DNA of 64,000 nt, taken from assembly GCA_946408995.1 (NCBI GenBank), contig CAMJUL010000003.1, positions 1 through 64,000 on the forward strand, given 5' to 3'. The notes under the pieces are model-generated. The model was not told the DNA's origin, did no database searches, and saw only the letters and a program-made list of their open reading frames with translations. The position numbers and the translations under genes are program-made. Within the stretch, counting starts at the first letter, position 1; every line of letters begins with the position of its first letter. Positions 10,835 through 21,334 of the stretch are shown in pieces. The DNA comes from an uncultured Clostridia bacterium (GTDB lineage: Bacteria; Bacillota; Clostridia; Christensenellales; Aristaeellaceae).

Positions 10835-12960
10835 GCATTCTCTCCGGGGACTTCCTCCGGCAGTACGATCTCTTTTTTATACCTGCACTGCTCGTTGGAA
10901 CAAAGGTGCCAGGTTTCTCCTTTCCGGTTGGTCTTCATGGTCATATAAGCGCCGCACACGGGGCAATTCTCCCCCACAGGCCGCTCCCAGGAGACGAAAT
11001 CGCACTCCGGATACCGCTCGCAGCCATAAAATTTGCGATTTTTGCGGCTGATCTTTTCAAGGATTTCACCGCCGCACTTGGGGCACTTGACCCCGATGTA
11101 ATTCAGGATGGCCTTCGTGTTTTTGCATTCCGGGAAATTGGGGCATGCCAGGAATTTCCCAAAGCGGCCCATCCGGTAAACCATCCGCGCCCCGCACTTA
11201 TCACAAAGAACATCGCTGGGTTCGTCTTTGATCTCGATTTTTTCGATTTCCTTCTCTGCTTGCTCCAGTTCGTTTTTGAATTCCGGATAGAAGCCGCTCA
11301 GCACGTCGTGCCAGTCCTCTTTTCCAAGGGCCACCGCGTCCAGCTGCTCTTCCAGGTCTGCAGTGAACTGGGTATCCACGATCGGGGAAAAATAGCCCAT
11401 CATCAGGTGATTCACCGTGCGCCCCATCTCGGTAGGATAAAGGCGTTTTTTCTCTCGCGTGACATAGCCCCGGCTGATGATGGTCGTGATGGTCGGCGCG
11501 TAGGTGCTGGGCCTGCCGATCCCCTTTTCTTCCATCGCTTTGACCAGAGAAGCCTCGGTATAACGGGCCGGAGGCTGGGTAAAGTGCTGCTCAGCGTGGA
11601 TCTCATCCAGAAACACTTTCTCCCCTTCTTCAAGCCTTGGAAAGCCGTGGGCAACGCTTTTTTCCGCTTCGTCAAGCCCCTCTTCGTAAACGCTTGTGAA
11701 CCCCGCAAACTGTTTTTTCTCGCCGCTGAAGCGCAGGACCGTTTCCCCGTCGGAAATATCCACGCTCTGCGTCTCGTAGACCGCCGGGGGCATCTGGCAA
11801 GCCAGAAAACGGTTGTAAATCAGTTTATAAAGAAGGAACTGGTCCCGGGAAAGGAAGGGTTTGACCGCATCCGGGGTCCGTTCAATGTCCGTTGGCCGAA
11901 TGGCTTCATGAGCGTCCTGGGCATCGGAACGGCCCTTGAACACGTTGGGCTCGGCAGGCAAAAACGCCTCCCCATATTTGTTCCGGATAAATTCCCGAAC
12001 GCTGAGGACCGCGTCCTCGCTGATGCGCACAGAGTCCGTACGGATATAGGTAACCAAGCCCTGGCTGCCTTCCTTGCCGAGCTCAATGCCTTCATACAAG
12101 GCCTGAACCACCTGCATGGTTTTCTGCGTGGTGAAATTCAGCTTTCGGCCGGCTTCCTGCTGCAGGCTGGACGTGGTAAAGGGCGGCGTGGGCATCTTTT
12201 TCTTTTCGCTATGCCGGATCTGGGAAACGGTAAAGTGTCCCTTCTCGACCGTTCTTTGGGCGTCCTCCGCCTCGGAAGTGCTGTGGATCTCCGCTTTTCC
12301 GCCTCTCAGGCTGTAAAGCCGTACGTCAAAAGGCGCTTTCCGGTCGCGGTCGGCTTCGGAAAAGGCCTTCGCGGTAATCTCCCAATACTCCTCTGGGATG
12401 AAATCTTCGATTTCCTGTTCCCTGTCCACAACCATCCGCGTGGCAACCGACTGAACGCGCCCGGCGCTCAGTCCCTTTTTGACTTTGGCCCAAAGCAGCG
12501 GGGAGATCTTGTATCCCACCAGCCGATCCAGTGCGCGGCGGGCCTGCTGCGCATCCACCCGGTCCATGTCGATAGACCGGGGATTCTGGATGGCCGCCAG
12601 GACCGCCTTCTTTGTCACCTCGTTAAACTCCACCCTGCACTTGCTGGCGGGATCGACCCCAAGCGCCAGGGCCAGATGCCAGGAAATCGCTTCCCCTTCG
12701 CGGTCAGGGTCCGTAGCAAGAAAAACCTTGGAGGCACTTTTGGCCTCTTTTCTGATTTTGGCAAGGATCTTGCCGCGGCCGTGGATTGTAATATATTTCA
12801 TTTCAAACTGATGCTCACAGTCCACGCCCAATTGAGACTTTGGCAGGTCCCGGATATGGCCCTGGGAAGCCTCCACTTTGTATCCCCGCCCAAGAAAGCG
12901 GGAAATGGTTTTTGCCTTGGCCGGAGATTCTACGATCACCAGTTTCGCCTGTGCTGCCAC
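10831..12960 (-). CDS. topA: DNA topoisomerase I
   Basis: AKLVIVESPAKAKTISRFLG, TDPDREGEAISWHLA, SAGRVQSVA, C-terminal zinc fingers CDKCGARMVYRMGRFGKFLACPNFPECK; GTG start at 12960 preceded by ggagg. Confidence 0.95.
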   Translation of the reverse strand: MAAQAKLVIVESPAKAKTISRFLGRGYKVEASQGHIRDLPKSQLGVDCEHQFEMKYITIHGRGKILAKIRKEAKSASKVFLATDPDREGEAISWHLALALGVDPASKCRVEFNEVTKKAVLAAIQNPRSIDMDRVDAQQARRALDRLVGYKISPLLWAKVKKGLSAGRVQSVATRMVVDREQEIEDFIPEEYWEITAKAFSEADRDRKAPFDVRLYSLRGGKAEIHSTSEAEDAQRTVEKGHFTVSQIRHSEKKKMPTPPFTTSSLQQEAGRKLNFTTQKTMQVVQALYEGIELGKEGSQGLVTYIRTDSVRISEDAVLSVREFIRNKYGEAFLPAEPNVFKGRSDAQDAHEAIRPTDIERTPDAVKPFLSRDQFLLYKLIYNRFLACQMPPAVYETQSVDISDGETVLRFSGEKKQFAGFTSVYEEGLDEAEKSVAHGFPRLEEGEKVFLDEIHAEQHFTQPPARYTEASLVKAMEEKGIGRPSTYAPTITTIISRGYVTREKKRLYPTEMGRTVNHLMMGYFSPIVDTQFTADLEEQLDAVALGKEDWHDVLSGFYPEFKNELEQAEKEIEKIEIKDEPSDVLCDKCGARMVYRMGRFGKFLACPNFPECKNTKAILNYIGVKCPKCGGEILEKISRKNRKFYGCERYPECDFVSWERPVGENCPVCGAYMTMKTNRKGETWHLCSNEQCRYKKEIVLPEEVPGENA

Positions 12961-13063
12961 GTTCCATAACCTCCCGGTAGAAATTGTTCCAAGCATAGAG
13001 CATGATTTGTGGTTTTGTCAAGTCTGTCTTCCCGTCACGCCCCGGAACGGGGCAAAGGCAGGT

Positions 13064-13930
13064 TCATCTTGAGATCACGATGAAATTGGTGATTCCCGCA
13101 TAACGAAGCTCTTCAAAGCTCATATAAACCAGCCCCGGTTCCAATATGTGCATGTATTTCGCGTGGTTTGTCCGGTATTCGGTCCTGCAGAGCGGATCGA
13201 GAAAATAAACGTTCTGATCGTCCCACCAGGCGAGAAACACATAATGCCCCACGGTGGTAAAGGCCCCCCCGCTGGAGCAGTAGACGACGACCGCTTTCCC
13301 GTCTTCCTTGACAGCTGCAAGGCCCGTCTCCATATCCGTGACGGTCTCAAGGGACAATTGATACGACCCGCAGACGTATTTCATGTACCCGCCGACAGTC
13401 CCCTTGGCCTCGCTTCTGGACGATACCCCATTCCGGTTGTTGCCGCAGGCGTAATCGGCAAATACCAGCGGCAAAAACCGGTCATAGTCCGCCGAAGTGG
13501 TCAGGTAATAGCGGGCATGGCCGTATCCGCATTTCGCCTTGTTCAGGGAACAGCGGCACATGCTGAAGGGGCGCACCATGTCAAGGGCGATCCCAGGCAA
13601 GTCCTCTTGGGGGATCAGCGACCTTACGGCCATCGCCAGGGCCGTAGGGTTGCATCCGCCGTCTCCAAAGGGACGCATTTTGGATGAACTGTCCGCTTCG
13701 TAGGTCAGGCTCTGCCACAGCTCGTCATTCTGGGCATAATACCGGGTCTTTCCCCGTCCCGGAACGGTTTTCCATCCGGAAACGCTCTCTTCCTTGCCAA
13801 ACCAGGCCTCCGTCAAGGTCAGCTCATCGTCCGCCAGGGCAGGTGGAACCTGAAACAGCAGCAACAGCGGCAAAAGAAAGCAGACAAGCCTTTTAAAGAA
13901 TAAAAATTGTTTCACTGTATTCTCCTGCAC
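13064..13930 (-). CDS. Secreted C39-like (papain-fold) peptidase-domain protein, putative
   Basis: Signal peptide FKRLVCFLLPLLLLFQVPPALA; YYAQNDELWQSLTY...GDGGCNPTALAMAV, later TTVGHYVFLAWWDDQNVYFLDPL (Cys/His/Asp order). Confidence 0.6.
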   Translation of the reverse strand: MQENTVKQFLFFKRLVCFLLPLLLLFQVPPALADDELTLTEAWFGKEESVSGWKTVPGRGKTRYYAQNDELWQSLTYEADSSSKMRPFGDGGCNPTALAMAVRSLIPQEDLPGIALDMVRPFSMCRCSLNKAKCGYGHARYYLTTSADYDRFLPLVFADYACGNNRNGVSSRSEAKGTVGGYMKYVCGSYQLSLETVTDMETGLAAVKEDGKAVVVYCSSGGAFTTVGHYVFLAWWDDQNVYFLDPLCRTEYRTNHAKYMHILEPGLVYMSFEELRYAGITNFIVISR

Positions 13931-13936
13931 TGTGAT

Positions 13937-13973
13937 AAAAAAAGCCCGCGGCGAATCGGTTTGCCCCGGGCTT
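13937..13973 (-). terminator. Intrinsic terminator downstream of yebC
   Basis: Minus strand aagcccggggcaaaccgattcgccgcgggcttttttt. Confidence 0.8.
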
Positions 13974-13989
13974 CATGCCATTGGACGTC

Positions 13990-14736
13990 TTATTCTTCTT
14001 CCTCTTCCTCGGGAAGCTCGGCATTGTGGTATACTTCCGAAACGTCATCGTCATCTTCCAGCATATCCAGGAGCTTCTGGACTTTTTCCAGGGTTTCCTG
14101 GTCCGGGATGGCGACCGTGTTCTGAGGGATCATGGTCTGGTCAGCGGAAAGGAAGGAATAGCCGGCTTTTTCAAGGTTTTCCCGGACCGCGGAGAAATCA
14201 GCCGGTGCCGTCGTGATCTCAAACACATCCTCCTGCACCTTCATGTCTTCCGCGCCGGCATCCAGCGCCGTCATCATCATCTCATCCTCGTCCATGCCGG
14301 GCTGACGCTCAATCACGATCACGCCCTTGTGATCGAACATAAAGGATACCGATCCGTTGGTCCCCATGGAGCCGCCGCATTTGTCAAAAATGTGCCGGAC
14401 TTCGCTGGCGGTACGGTTCCGGTTGTCCGTCACGATATCCACCATGACGGCCACACCGCCCGGTGCGTACCCTTCATAGGTGAATTCCTCATATTCCACG
14501 CTGCTGCCTTCACCGCTGGCTTTTTTGATGGAGCGCTGGATATTGTCGTTGGGCATGTTGTTGGCCTTGCACTTGGCGATGACATCCCGCAGCTTACCGT
14601 TGACTTCCGGATTCGGTCCACCATCATGAACAGCCATTGCGATCTCACGCCCCAGCTTGGTGAAGATCTTGCCTCTGGCGGCGTCTGTTTTGCCTTTTTT
14701 GGCCTGGATATTATGCCACTTCGAATGTCCGGACAT
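13990..14736 (-). CDS. YebC/PmpR family protein
   Basis: [32 protein letters not shown]. Confidence 0.97.
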   Translation of the reverse strand: MSGHSKWHNIQAKKGKTDAARGKIFTKLGREIAMAVHDGGPNPEVNGKLRDVIAKCKANNMPNDNIQRSIKKASGEGSSVEYEEFTYEGYAPGGVAVMVDIVTDNRNRTASEVRHIFDKCGGSMGTNGSVSFMFDHKGVIVIERQPGMDEDEMMMTALDAGAEDMKVQEDVFEITTAPADFSAVRENLEKAGYSFLSADQTMIPQNTVAIPDQETLEKVQKLLDMLEDDDDVSEVYHNAELPEEEEEE

Positions 14737-14839
14737 GATAAAACCCTCCCACGGAATAACAATTTGTCAATGAACCTAAACAGTATACCACAGGCACGGG
14801 GCTGCCGTCAATTTTTTGTTCCAAACCGCGCCGCAGGCC

Positions 14840-17800
14840 TCAAAACAGCGATACCTGACTGGTTTCCGGCAGGCCTTTGAGACAGCCCATGCTCCTGAGA
14901 AGGTCGATCACGGTATTGGATGCCTTGGTCCTCAGACGCAGATCTTCGACGGAAATGAACGGATCCTTCCTTGCGTCGACGATACTCTGTGCGGCGCTCT
15001 CCCCCAATCCGCCCAACGCGGTGAAGGGCACCAGCAGCGCGTTGTCCCCCCAGGGCTGAAATTTGCTCACCTCGCTTTTATACAGGTCCGCAGGCGCAAA
15101 GCGGAACCCGCGAGCCATCATCTCGACCACCATTTCCATGGCCGTAACAAGGGAATCATCCTTGGCGGTATGGTCCTTGGCTGCCGCTTTTTCGCGGAAT
15201 TCCTTCAGCTTCGCCATCGCGGCATCCTTGGAGGGCAGGATCATCTGGCAGGCGTCAAAGCCGTCTCCGCGGATGGTGAAATAGGCGGCATAATAAGCAA
15301 GGGGCCGGTAGACCTTATACCATGCCACCCGGAGCGCCATGGTCACATAGGCCACGGCATGGCCCTTGGGAAACATGTATTTGATTTTATGGCAGCTGTC
15401 AATAAACCAGGCCGGAACATTGTGCTCCGTCATGGCCGCTTCCATTTCCGGTTTGAGTCCTTTCCCCTTGCGAACGTTTTCCATGATATCAAAGGCCATT
15501 TTGGCCTCGACGCCCATTTCCATCAGCTGATTCATAATGTCATCCCGGGTGCAAAGGCACTGGCTCAAAGGGGCGATCCCCCGATCGATCAGGTCTTTGG
15601 CATTGCCAAGCCATACGTCTGTACCGTGCGACAGTCCTGAGATCCGGATCAGTTCCTGCATCGTCGTAGGCTTTGTATCCATCAGCATGCCCCGGACAAA
15701 GGGCGTGCCAAACTCCGGTACGCCAAGCGTCCCGGTGTTGCAGTCGATCTCCGCGCTTGTCACGCCAAGCGCCTCCGGCCCCTTGAACAGACTCATCACC
15801 TTTTTGTCATCCAAAGGAATGTCGCGGTAGTTGACGTGGGTCAGTTCCTCCAGGAAATGCAGCATCGTTGGATCGTCATGTCCGAGAATATCCAGCTTGA
15901 CCAGGATATCGTGCATGGAGCTGAAGTCAAAATGGGTCGTGGTAATGCCGCACTCCAGGTCGTCCGCGGGATGCTGGATCGCCGTGAACTGGCAGATGTC
16001 ATATTCTTTGGGTACGACAACCATCCCGGCAGGATGCTGGCCCGTGGTTCGCTTGATCCCGACGCATCCTGCGGCCAAACGGTTCTTTTCCGCCTCGCTG
16101 GCGGTCAGCCCGCGTTCCTCAAGGTATTTCATGACATACCCATATGCAGTCTTGTCCGCGAGGGTCCCAATGGTGCCGGCACGATACACATATTTTTCCC
16201 CAAAGAGTTCCTTGACATAGTTATGGGCAATGGGCTGGTATTCCCCGGAGAAATTCAGGTCGATATCCGGCACCTTATCCCCCTTGAAGCCAAGAAAAAC
16301 CTCAAACGGAATATCGAATCCATCCTTTTCCAGTGGCGTCTGGCAAACCGGACACTGCTTGTCAGGAAGGTCGACACCGATGGTATACCCCTTGGGAATG
16401 TCAAAGAACCCTTTTCTGCACTTGGGACAGCGGTAATGCGGCGGAAGGGCATTCACTTCGGTGATCCCGGTCATAAAGGCGACCAGGGACGAACCGACAC
16501 TACCCCGGCTGCCGACCACATATCCGTCACGGAGCGATTTGCCGACAAGCTTGGTGGCAATCGAATAGAGGGTCGCATACCCGTATCCTATAATGGATTT
16601 GAGTTCCTTTTCCAGACGTTTGCGGATCAGGTCCGGAAGTTCCTCCCCATAAAGCTCCTTCGCGCGTCCCCAGGTCATTTCGGTGACTTCCCTCTCCGCA
16701 TCCTCCCAGTAGGGCGAGAACGTGGTCTTCCCCTCCGGATGCTTCGGATACAGGGTGATCTCATCGATCCTGGAGGAGATCAGCCGGGGATTGTCAATGA
16801 CGACTTCATGCGCCTTCTTCTCCCCAAGATAAGAGAATTCTTCAAGCATTTCGTCGGTCGTTTTAAAATAGAGGGGCGGTTGATTGTCCGCATCCGAAAA
16901 ACCTTGCCCCGCCTGAATAATGGACCTGAAAATGGCATCCCTCGGGTCCAGGAAATGCACATCCCCCGTGGCGCAGACAGGAAGCCCCAGCCTTTGCCCC
17001 AGCTCAACGATCCTGCGGTTGTTGTCCCTCAGTTCCTCGTCATCCCGGACCCGGCCGTTCCGTTTCAGATAAGCGTTGTTCCCTATAGGCTGTATCTCCA
17101 GGTAATCGTAAAACCTGGCGATCCTGGAGAGCTCTTTGGTATCCTTCCCGTCCAGGATCGCCTCATACAGTTCTCCCTCGGAACAGGCGCTGCCGACGAT
17201 GACTCCCTGACGGTATTTCTGCAGAATCGACCTTGGGATCATGGGCCTGCGCTTGAAATAGTGGATATGCGCCTCCGACACCATATGATTCAGGTTTTCC
17301 AGGCCTTTTTGGGTGGCCGCGAGCAGGATGATATGGGTAGAGGTGCCAAGCGTGTATTTGCTGCTGACCTGGTTGAGCTGCCGGAGGGTCTTCATGCCCC
17401 TGGAACGGCACTCATCGAGCATTTGCGCAAGGCACAGGGCCGTGGCGTTGGCGTCATTGACCGCCCGGTGCGCGCCTTTGAGCACCACGTGCAGGTGCTT
17501 GCAAACGCTGGAAAGCCGGTGGGTCTTCAGTTCGGGATAGAGCTTTCTTGCAAGCATCAGCGTATCCAGCTGAAGAAATGCGTCCTCCCGTCCGATGCGC
17601 TTGAGCTCGCTGCGGAGCACGGAGCAGTCGAAATTGGCATTGTGCGCGGCGATCGGGGCGCCGTCCACAAAATCCATCAGCTTCGGGATTGCTTCCGCCG
17701 CCTTCGGCGCGCCTGAGAGCATCTGGTCGGTGATATGCGTCAGCTGTGTGATCGTCTCAGGAAGAGGCATTTCCGGATCCACGAACAGGTTCAGGCTATC

Positions 17801-19183
17801 CACAACGTGCCCGTTCACAAGCTTGACGGCCCCGATCTCAATGACCCGATCCTTGCTGGTATTCAGCCCGGTGGTCTCAAAATCAAGCACCACGATCGGG
17901 GACGAAAATGCGCTGTCGCCCTCTCCTTCAACGATGGGCGCGTCGTCGGTCAGATATCCTTCCAGCCCGGGGATCAGCTTGATGCCCGCTTTTTTTGCGC
18001 TGGAAAAAGCCTCCGGAAAGGCTTGGACGACCCCGTGATCCGTGATGGCGATGGCTTCGTGCCCCCATTCCTTGGCCCGCTGGATCAGGGCGGAGGGAGA
18101 GGCGATGGCATCCATATTGCTCATGTTGGTATGAAGATGCAGCTCGATGCGTTTTTCCGCTGCGTTGTCCATGCGTTTTTCCAAAGGTGCTTCCGAAATG
18201 TCCCGCGCCATGACCACCGTTTCTTTGCTGAAAGTGTCAAACTGGGCATTCCCACGCACAAGGATCCCCATCTCCGGCTTGATCCGGGACAGGACCTCAT
18301 TGACTTTTTCTTTTTCCTCTTCGCTGATGGGCGGCGGGGATTCCTTCTCGGACGCGTTCAGCCTGCGGTCCCGGTAGTGAAGAAAAATCTTGCATTTGAT
18401 CGTATCCGTATAATCCGTCACCGAGAAGGTCAGCAGAACGGTTTCTCCATTGCTGATCTCCCGGCTCTCCACGGAGAGGACCTTGCCCTGAATGGTCACG
18501 ATGCCGCTGTTTTCGTTGATCTCGTGGATCTCAACGGGCTTATCTGCAATCATCCTCCCGCGGATTTTGACGTCGCTGCTCTTCTTTTTCTGCGCCGGCC
18601 TGCTCTCCTTCACCAGCGCATTGCGTTCTTTTTCAAACTCCTCCTGTCTCAGCAGGTTTTCCCGCCTGCGTTCATCCTCCATCTGAAGGATCCTTTTCTG
18701 GCTGTCCCCTTCCACTCGGACCGCAACCGGCGTGTCGAGACGAAAGATATCCTTCACGGCCCTGGACAGCTTTTCGGGAATGCCGGCGTTGACAAGAAAT
18801 TGGCGCACAAACTCGTCCGGAACATCCAAATTGACTCTCCCGTTTCCGGCAGACCAATGGATATCAAATTCCCAGGAGCGAACGGCCGGGCATTCCCGGA
18901 GGAGAAACTGGTTCAGCGGCAGCGCGTATTTTTCCGGATCCTGAAAAAAAGGCATCGCGAGCGACGGGCTCGCAACACGTACCTGTGTTCTGATTTCCGG
19001 AAAGGATTTCGCGACCAGATCCCGTATCGCAAAAAAGCCCTTTTCCCCGATCAGCTGTTCCGACAGAAAGGAAAAGCAGGCTTTGTTCTCCGCTTTGTTA
19101 TAACGGATATTCTCTATGGAGATCTTCTCCCTGCTTTCCGGGAGAAGACGGCAGATCTCTTCGATCAGTTCACTGTATTTCAT
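14840..19183 (-). CDS. polC: DNA polymerase III alpha subunit, PolC type
   Basis: 1447 aa; PHP HLHTNMSNMDAIAS, embedded DEDD exonuclease VVLDFETTGLNTSKDRVIEIGAVK, PDIDLNFSGEYQ. Confidence 0.97.
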   Translation of the reverse strand: MKYSELIEEICRLLPESREKISIENIRYNKAENKACFSFLSEQLIGEKGFFAIRDLVAKSFPEIRTQVRVASPSLAMPFFQDPEKYALPLNQFLLRECPAVRSWEFDIHWSAGNGRVNLDVPDEFVRQFLVNAGIPEKLSRAVKDIFRLDTPVAVRVEGDSQKRILQMEDERRRENLLRQEEFEKERNALVKESRPAQKKKSSDVKIRGRMIADKPVEIHEINENSGIVTIQGKVLSVESREISNGETVLLTFSVTDYTDTIKCKIFLHYRDRRLNASEKESPPPISEEEKEKVNEVLSRIKPEMGILVRGNAQFDTFSKETVVMARDISEAPLEKRMDNAAEKRIELHLHTNMSNMDAIASPSALIQRAKEWGHEAIAITDHGVVQAFPEAFSSAKKAGIKLIPGLEGYLTDDAPIVEGEGDSAFSSPIVVLDFETTGLNTSKDRVIEIGAVKLVNGHVVDSLNLFVDPEMPLPETITQLTHITDQMLSGAPKAAEAIPKLMDFVDGAPIAAHNANFDCSVLRSELKRIGREDAFLQLDTLMLARKLYPELKTHRLSSVCKHLHVVLKGAHRAVNDANATALCLAQMLDECRSRGMKTLRQLNQVSSKYTLGTSTHIILLAATQKGLENLNHMVSEAHIHYFKRRPMIPRSILQKYRQGVIVGSACSEGELYEAILDGKDTKELSRIARFYDYLEIQPIGNNAYLKRNGRVRDDEELRDNNRRIVELGQRLGLPVCATGDVHFLDPRDAIFRSIIQAGQGFSDADNQPPLYFKTTDEMLEEFSYLGEKKAHEVVIDNPRLISSRIDEITLYPKHPEGKTTFSPYWEDAEREVTEMTWGRAKELYGEELPDLIRKRLEKELKSIIGYGYATLYSIATKLVGKSLRDGYVVGSRGSVGSSLVAFMTGITEVNALPPHYRCPKCRKGFFDIPKGYTIGVDLPDKQCPVCQTPLEKDGFDIPFEVFLGFKGDKVPDIDLNFSGEYQPIAHNYVKELFGEKYVYRAGTIGTLADKTAYGYVMKYLEERGLTASEAEKNRLAAGCVGIKRTTGQHPAGMVVVPKEYDICQFTAIQHPADDLECGITTTHFDFSSMHDILVKLDILGHDDPTMLHFLEELTHVNYRDIPLDDKKVMSLFKGPEALGVTSAEIDCNTGTLGVPEFGTPFVRGMLMDTKPTTMQELIRISGLSHGTDVWLGNAKDLIDRGIAPLSQCLCTRDDIMNQLMEMGVEAKMAFDIMENVRKGKGLKPEMEAAMTEHNVPAWFIDSCHKIKYMFPKGHAVAYVTMALRVAWYKVYRPLAYYAAYFTIRGDGFDACQMILPSKDAAMAKLKEFREKAAAKDHTAKDDSLVTAMEMVVEMMARGFRFAPADLYKSEVSKFQPWGDNALLVPFTALGGLGESAAQSIVDARKDPFISVEDLRLRTKASNTVIDLLRSMGCLKGLPETSQVSLF

Positions 19184-20222
19184 TCAGATAACTCCGTACT
19201 GCCTGGATAAACGCTCCCGCAATGTCCCCGGTCAGACGCCGGACGTACTTTCCGTCAATATACAGGGCCCCGCATTGATCCCCGCCGCATAGGGCGACCT
19301 GGGCTTCCCCCGCTTCTCCCGGACCATTTACGACGCAGCCCATGACCGCCACCGTAATGTCCCGTGTTTCATCCTTGAATGCCTCTTCCACCTGTCTTGC
19401 GATGGCGGGCGTGTCAAGCCGGGTCCTGCCGCAGGTGGGACAGGAAACCAGGCGGAACCCTTTCCGGAATCCTATCGCCTTCAGGATGGAAAGGGCGGCT
19501 CTTGGCTCCTCCTCCGGATCCCCTGTCAGGGAAACCCGAATGGTATCCCCGATCCCCTCAAGGAGCAGCGTTCCGATCCCGATCGCGCTTTTCAGAGTCC
19601 CCTGTCCCGGAAGTCCTGCTTCGGTAATCCCTACGTGAAGCGGATAATCGCACCGTTCGGCACACAGCCTGTATGCCTCCACGGTGGTTTTTACATCAGA
19701 GGATTTCAGGCTCAGAACAATCTCCCCGAAGCCTTCCTCCTCCAGAAGGGCCGCATGATACAGGGCGGATTCCACCATCCCCTCCGGGGTCACGCCGCCA
19801 TAGCGGGACAGGATCTCTTTTTCCAGGGATCCGGAGTTGACGCCGACGCGCACCGGCACATGATGCATTTTGCAGGCCTGGGCGACCCGTCTGACATTCT
19901 CCCGGCCTCCAATGTTGCCAGGATTGATCCGCAGGCTCTGGATCCCGTTTTCAACACTGGCCACCGCCAGTTTCCAATCAAAATGAATATCTGCCGACAA
20001 AGGAACGGGGGAATGGTCCACATAATAGCGGACATTGCCGCAGCTCTCCTGATCGAAAACCGAGATCCGGACCAGATCACAGCCCGCTTTTGCAAGGCGA
20101 AGGATCTGGGCCAGGGTGCTCTCCCTGTCCCTGGTGTCCGTATTGGTCATGCTCTGGACGGAGACCGGCGCACCGCCGCCGATCAAAAGATCCCCGACCT
20201 TGACCTGTTTTTGGGATGCCAT
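19170..20222 (-). CDS. ispG: 4-hydroxy-3-methylbut-2-enyl diphosphate synthase
   Basis: VSVQSMTNTDTRD, SCPTCGRTRLD, MGCVVNGPGEA. Confidence 0.96.
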   Translation of the reverse strand: MASQKQVKVGDLLIGGGAPVSVQSMTNTDTRDRESTLAQILRLAKAGCDLVRISVFDQESCGNVRYYVDHSPVPLSADIHFDWKLAVASVENGIQSLRINPGNIGGRENVRRVAQACKMHHVPVRVGVNSGSLEKEILSRYGGVTPEGMVESALYHAALLEEEGFGEIVLSLKSSDVKTTVEAYRLCAERCDYPLHVGITEAGLPGQGTLKSAIGIGTLLLEGIGDTIRVSLTGDPEEEPRAALSILKAIGFRKGFRLVSCPTCGRTRLDTPAIARQVEEAFKDETRDITVAVMGCVVNGPGEAGEAQVALCGGDQCGALYIDGKYVRRLTGDIAGAFIQAVRSYLNEIQ

Positions 20223-20242
20223 TGTTTCGTCTCCTTCCCCGG

Positions 20243-21334
20243 TCACGCGAACAAATGAAGAATGTCCCTGTAAGTCAGCACCAGAAAAAGGCCAAACAGC
20301 AGGACAAACCCGGCCATGTGGATATAGGCTTCCACCTTTCGGTTGAGCGGCTTTCTGCGAATGGCTTCCACCAATAGAAACAGCAGCCTGCTTCCGTCCA
20401 GGCCCGGGATCGGAAGCAGATTCATGATCCCCAGGTTGACCGATATCACCATCAGCAGGTTCACCCAGGCTTCAAAGCCGTACTCTCTCGTTTCTTCCGT
20501 AATGACCTGAATGATTCGGACGGGACCTCCGGTGTCCTCAATGCCCTTCCCTGTGGTAACAAGGTCCCGAAGTGCTCCCAGAATGGCGCCTCCCGCGTTC
20601 CAGCAGGCAGTAGCTCCCATTTCAATCGCTCTGAAGAGGCCTACCGGGGCATAAACGTAATGAGCGTCCGACTGAAGGGTGACCCCCATCAGCATGCGTC
20701 CCTCCTGTGCGTCATAGACGGGGGTCACCGCACAGTCCACCTGCTCCGCGCCGCGGGTTACGGTGAGGACAAGCGGTTCATCGTTTTCCCGATAGCCGCT
20801 GATCAGGTTGATCAGGGTCAGATTTCCTTCCCCGTCCGCTCCGGAGGCGTCCACGCCATTGACCGTATCCACCACGTCCCCGGGCATCAGTCCACCCCTT
20901 TCGGCGGGGCTTCCCTCCGCAACGGAAACGATGGTGCATTTTCCGACTTCCACATCCACCGGCTCGCCGGTAAAAGCAAAAAAAGCGCAGGCAACGACCA
21001 GGGCAAGGACAAAATTCATCATAGGGCCCATCATGATCGTGATGAATCGTTTCCAGGGCTTGGCGTTGTTGTAAAGCTTTGGATCATCAGAATCCGCCTG
21101 GTCCGGGTCATCTTCCCCGTAAAAGGCACAGTAGCCGCCCGCAGGGATCGCCCTTAAATAAAAGACGGTATCATATTTCCGGCTTTTCCATTGGTAAATG
21201 GCCGGTCCAAAGCCGATGGCAAACTCACGCACGGGAATTCCGGTGCACCGGGCCGCCCAAAAATGGCCGCATTCATGGATCGTCACCATGATCCCAAGCA
21301 TCAGGATCGCCGCCAGCACGTACAGCAGGGTCAT
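20243..21334 (-). CDS. rseP: RseP-type site-2 zinc metalloprotease
   Basis: HECGHFWAAR (HExxH), PDZ domain, NLLPIPGLDGSRL. Confidence 0.94.
   Translation of the reverse strand: MTLLYVLAAILMLGIMVTIHECGHFWAARCTGIPVREFAIGFGPAIYQWKSRKYDTVFYLRAIPAGGYCAFYGEDDPDQADSDDPKLYNNAKPWKRFITIMMGPMMNFVLALVVACAFFAFTGEPVDVEVGKCTIVSVAEGSPAERGGLMPGDVVDTVNGVDASGADGEGNLTLINLISGYRENDEPLVLTVTRGAEQVDCAVTPVYDAQEGRMLMGVTLQSDAHYVYAPVGLFRAIEMGATACWNAGGAILGALRDLVTTGKGIEDTGGPVRIIQVITEETREYGFEAWVNLLMVISVNLGIMNLLPIPGLDGSRLLFLLVEAIRRKPLNRKVEAYIHMAGFVLLFGLFLVLTYRDILHLFA

Noticed and set aside
10822-12969. 715-aa plus-strand ORF opposite topA
   Set aside because: Long because of codon bias/GC content; no recognisable domains, and topA is unambiguous.
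15836-19210. 626-aa and 491-aa plus-strand ORFs opposite polC
   Set aside because: Antisense shadows of polC.
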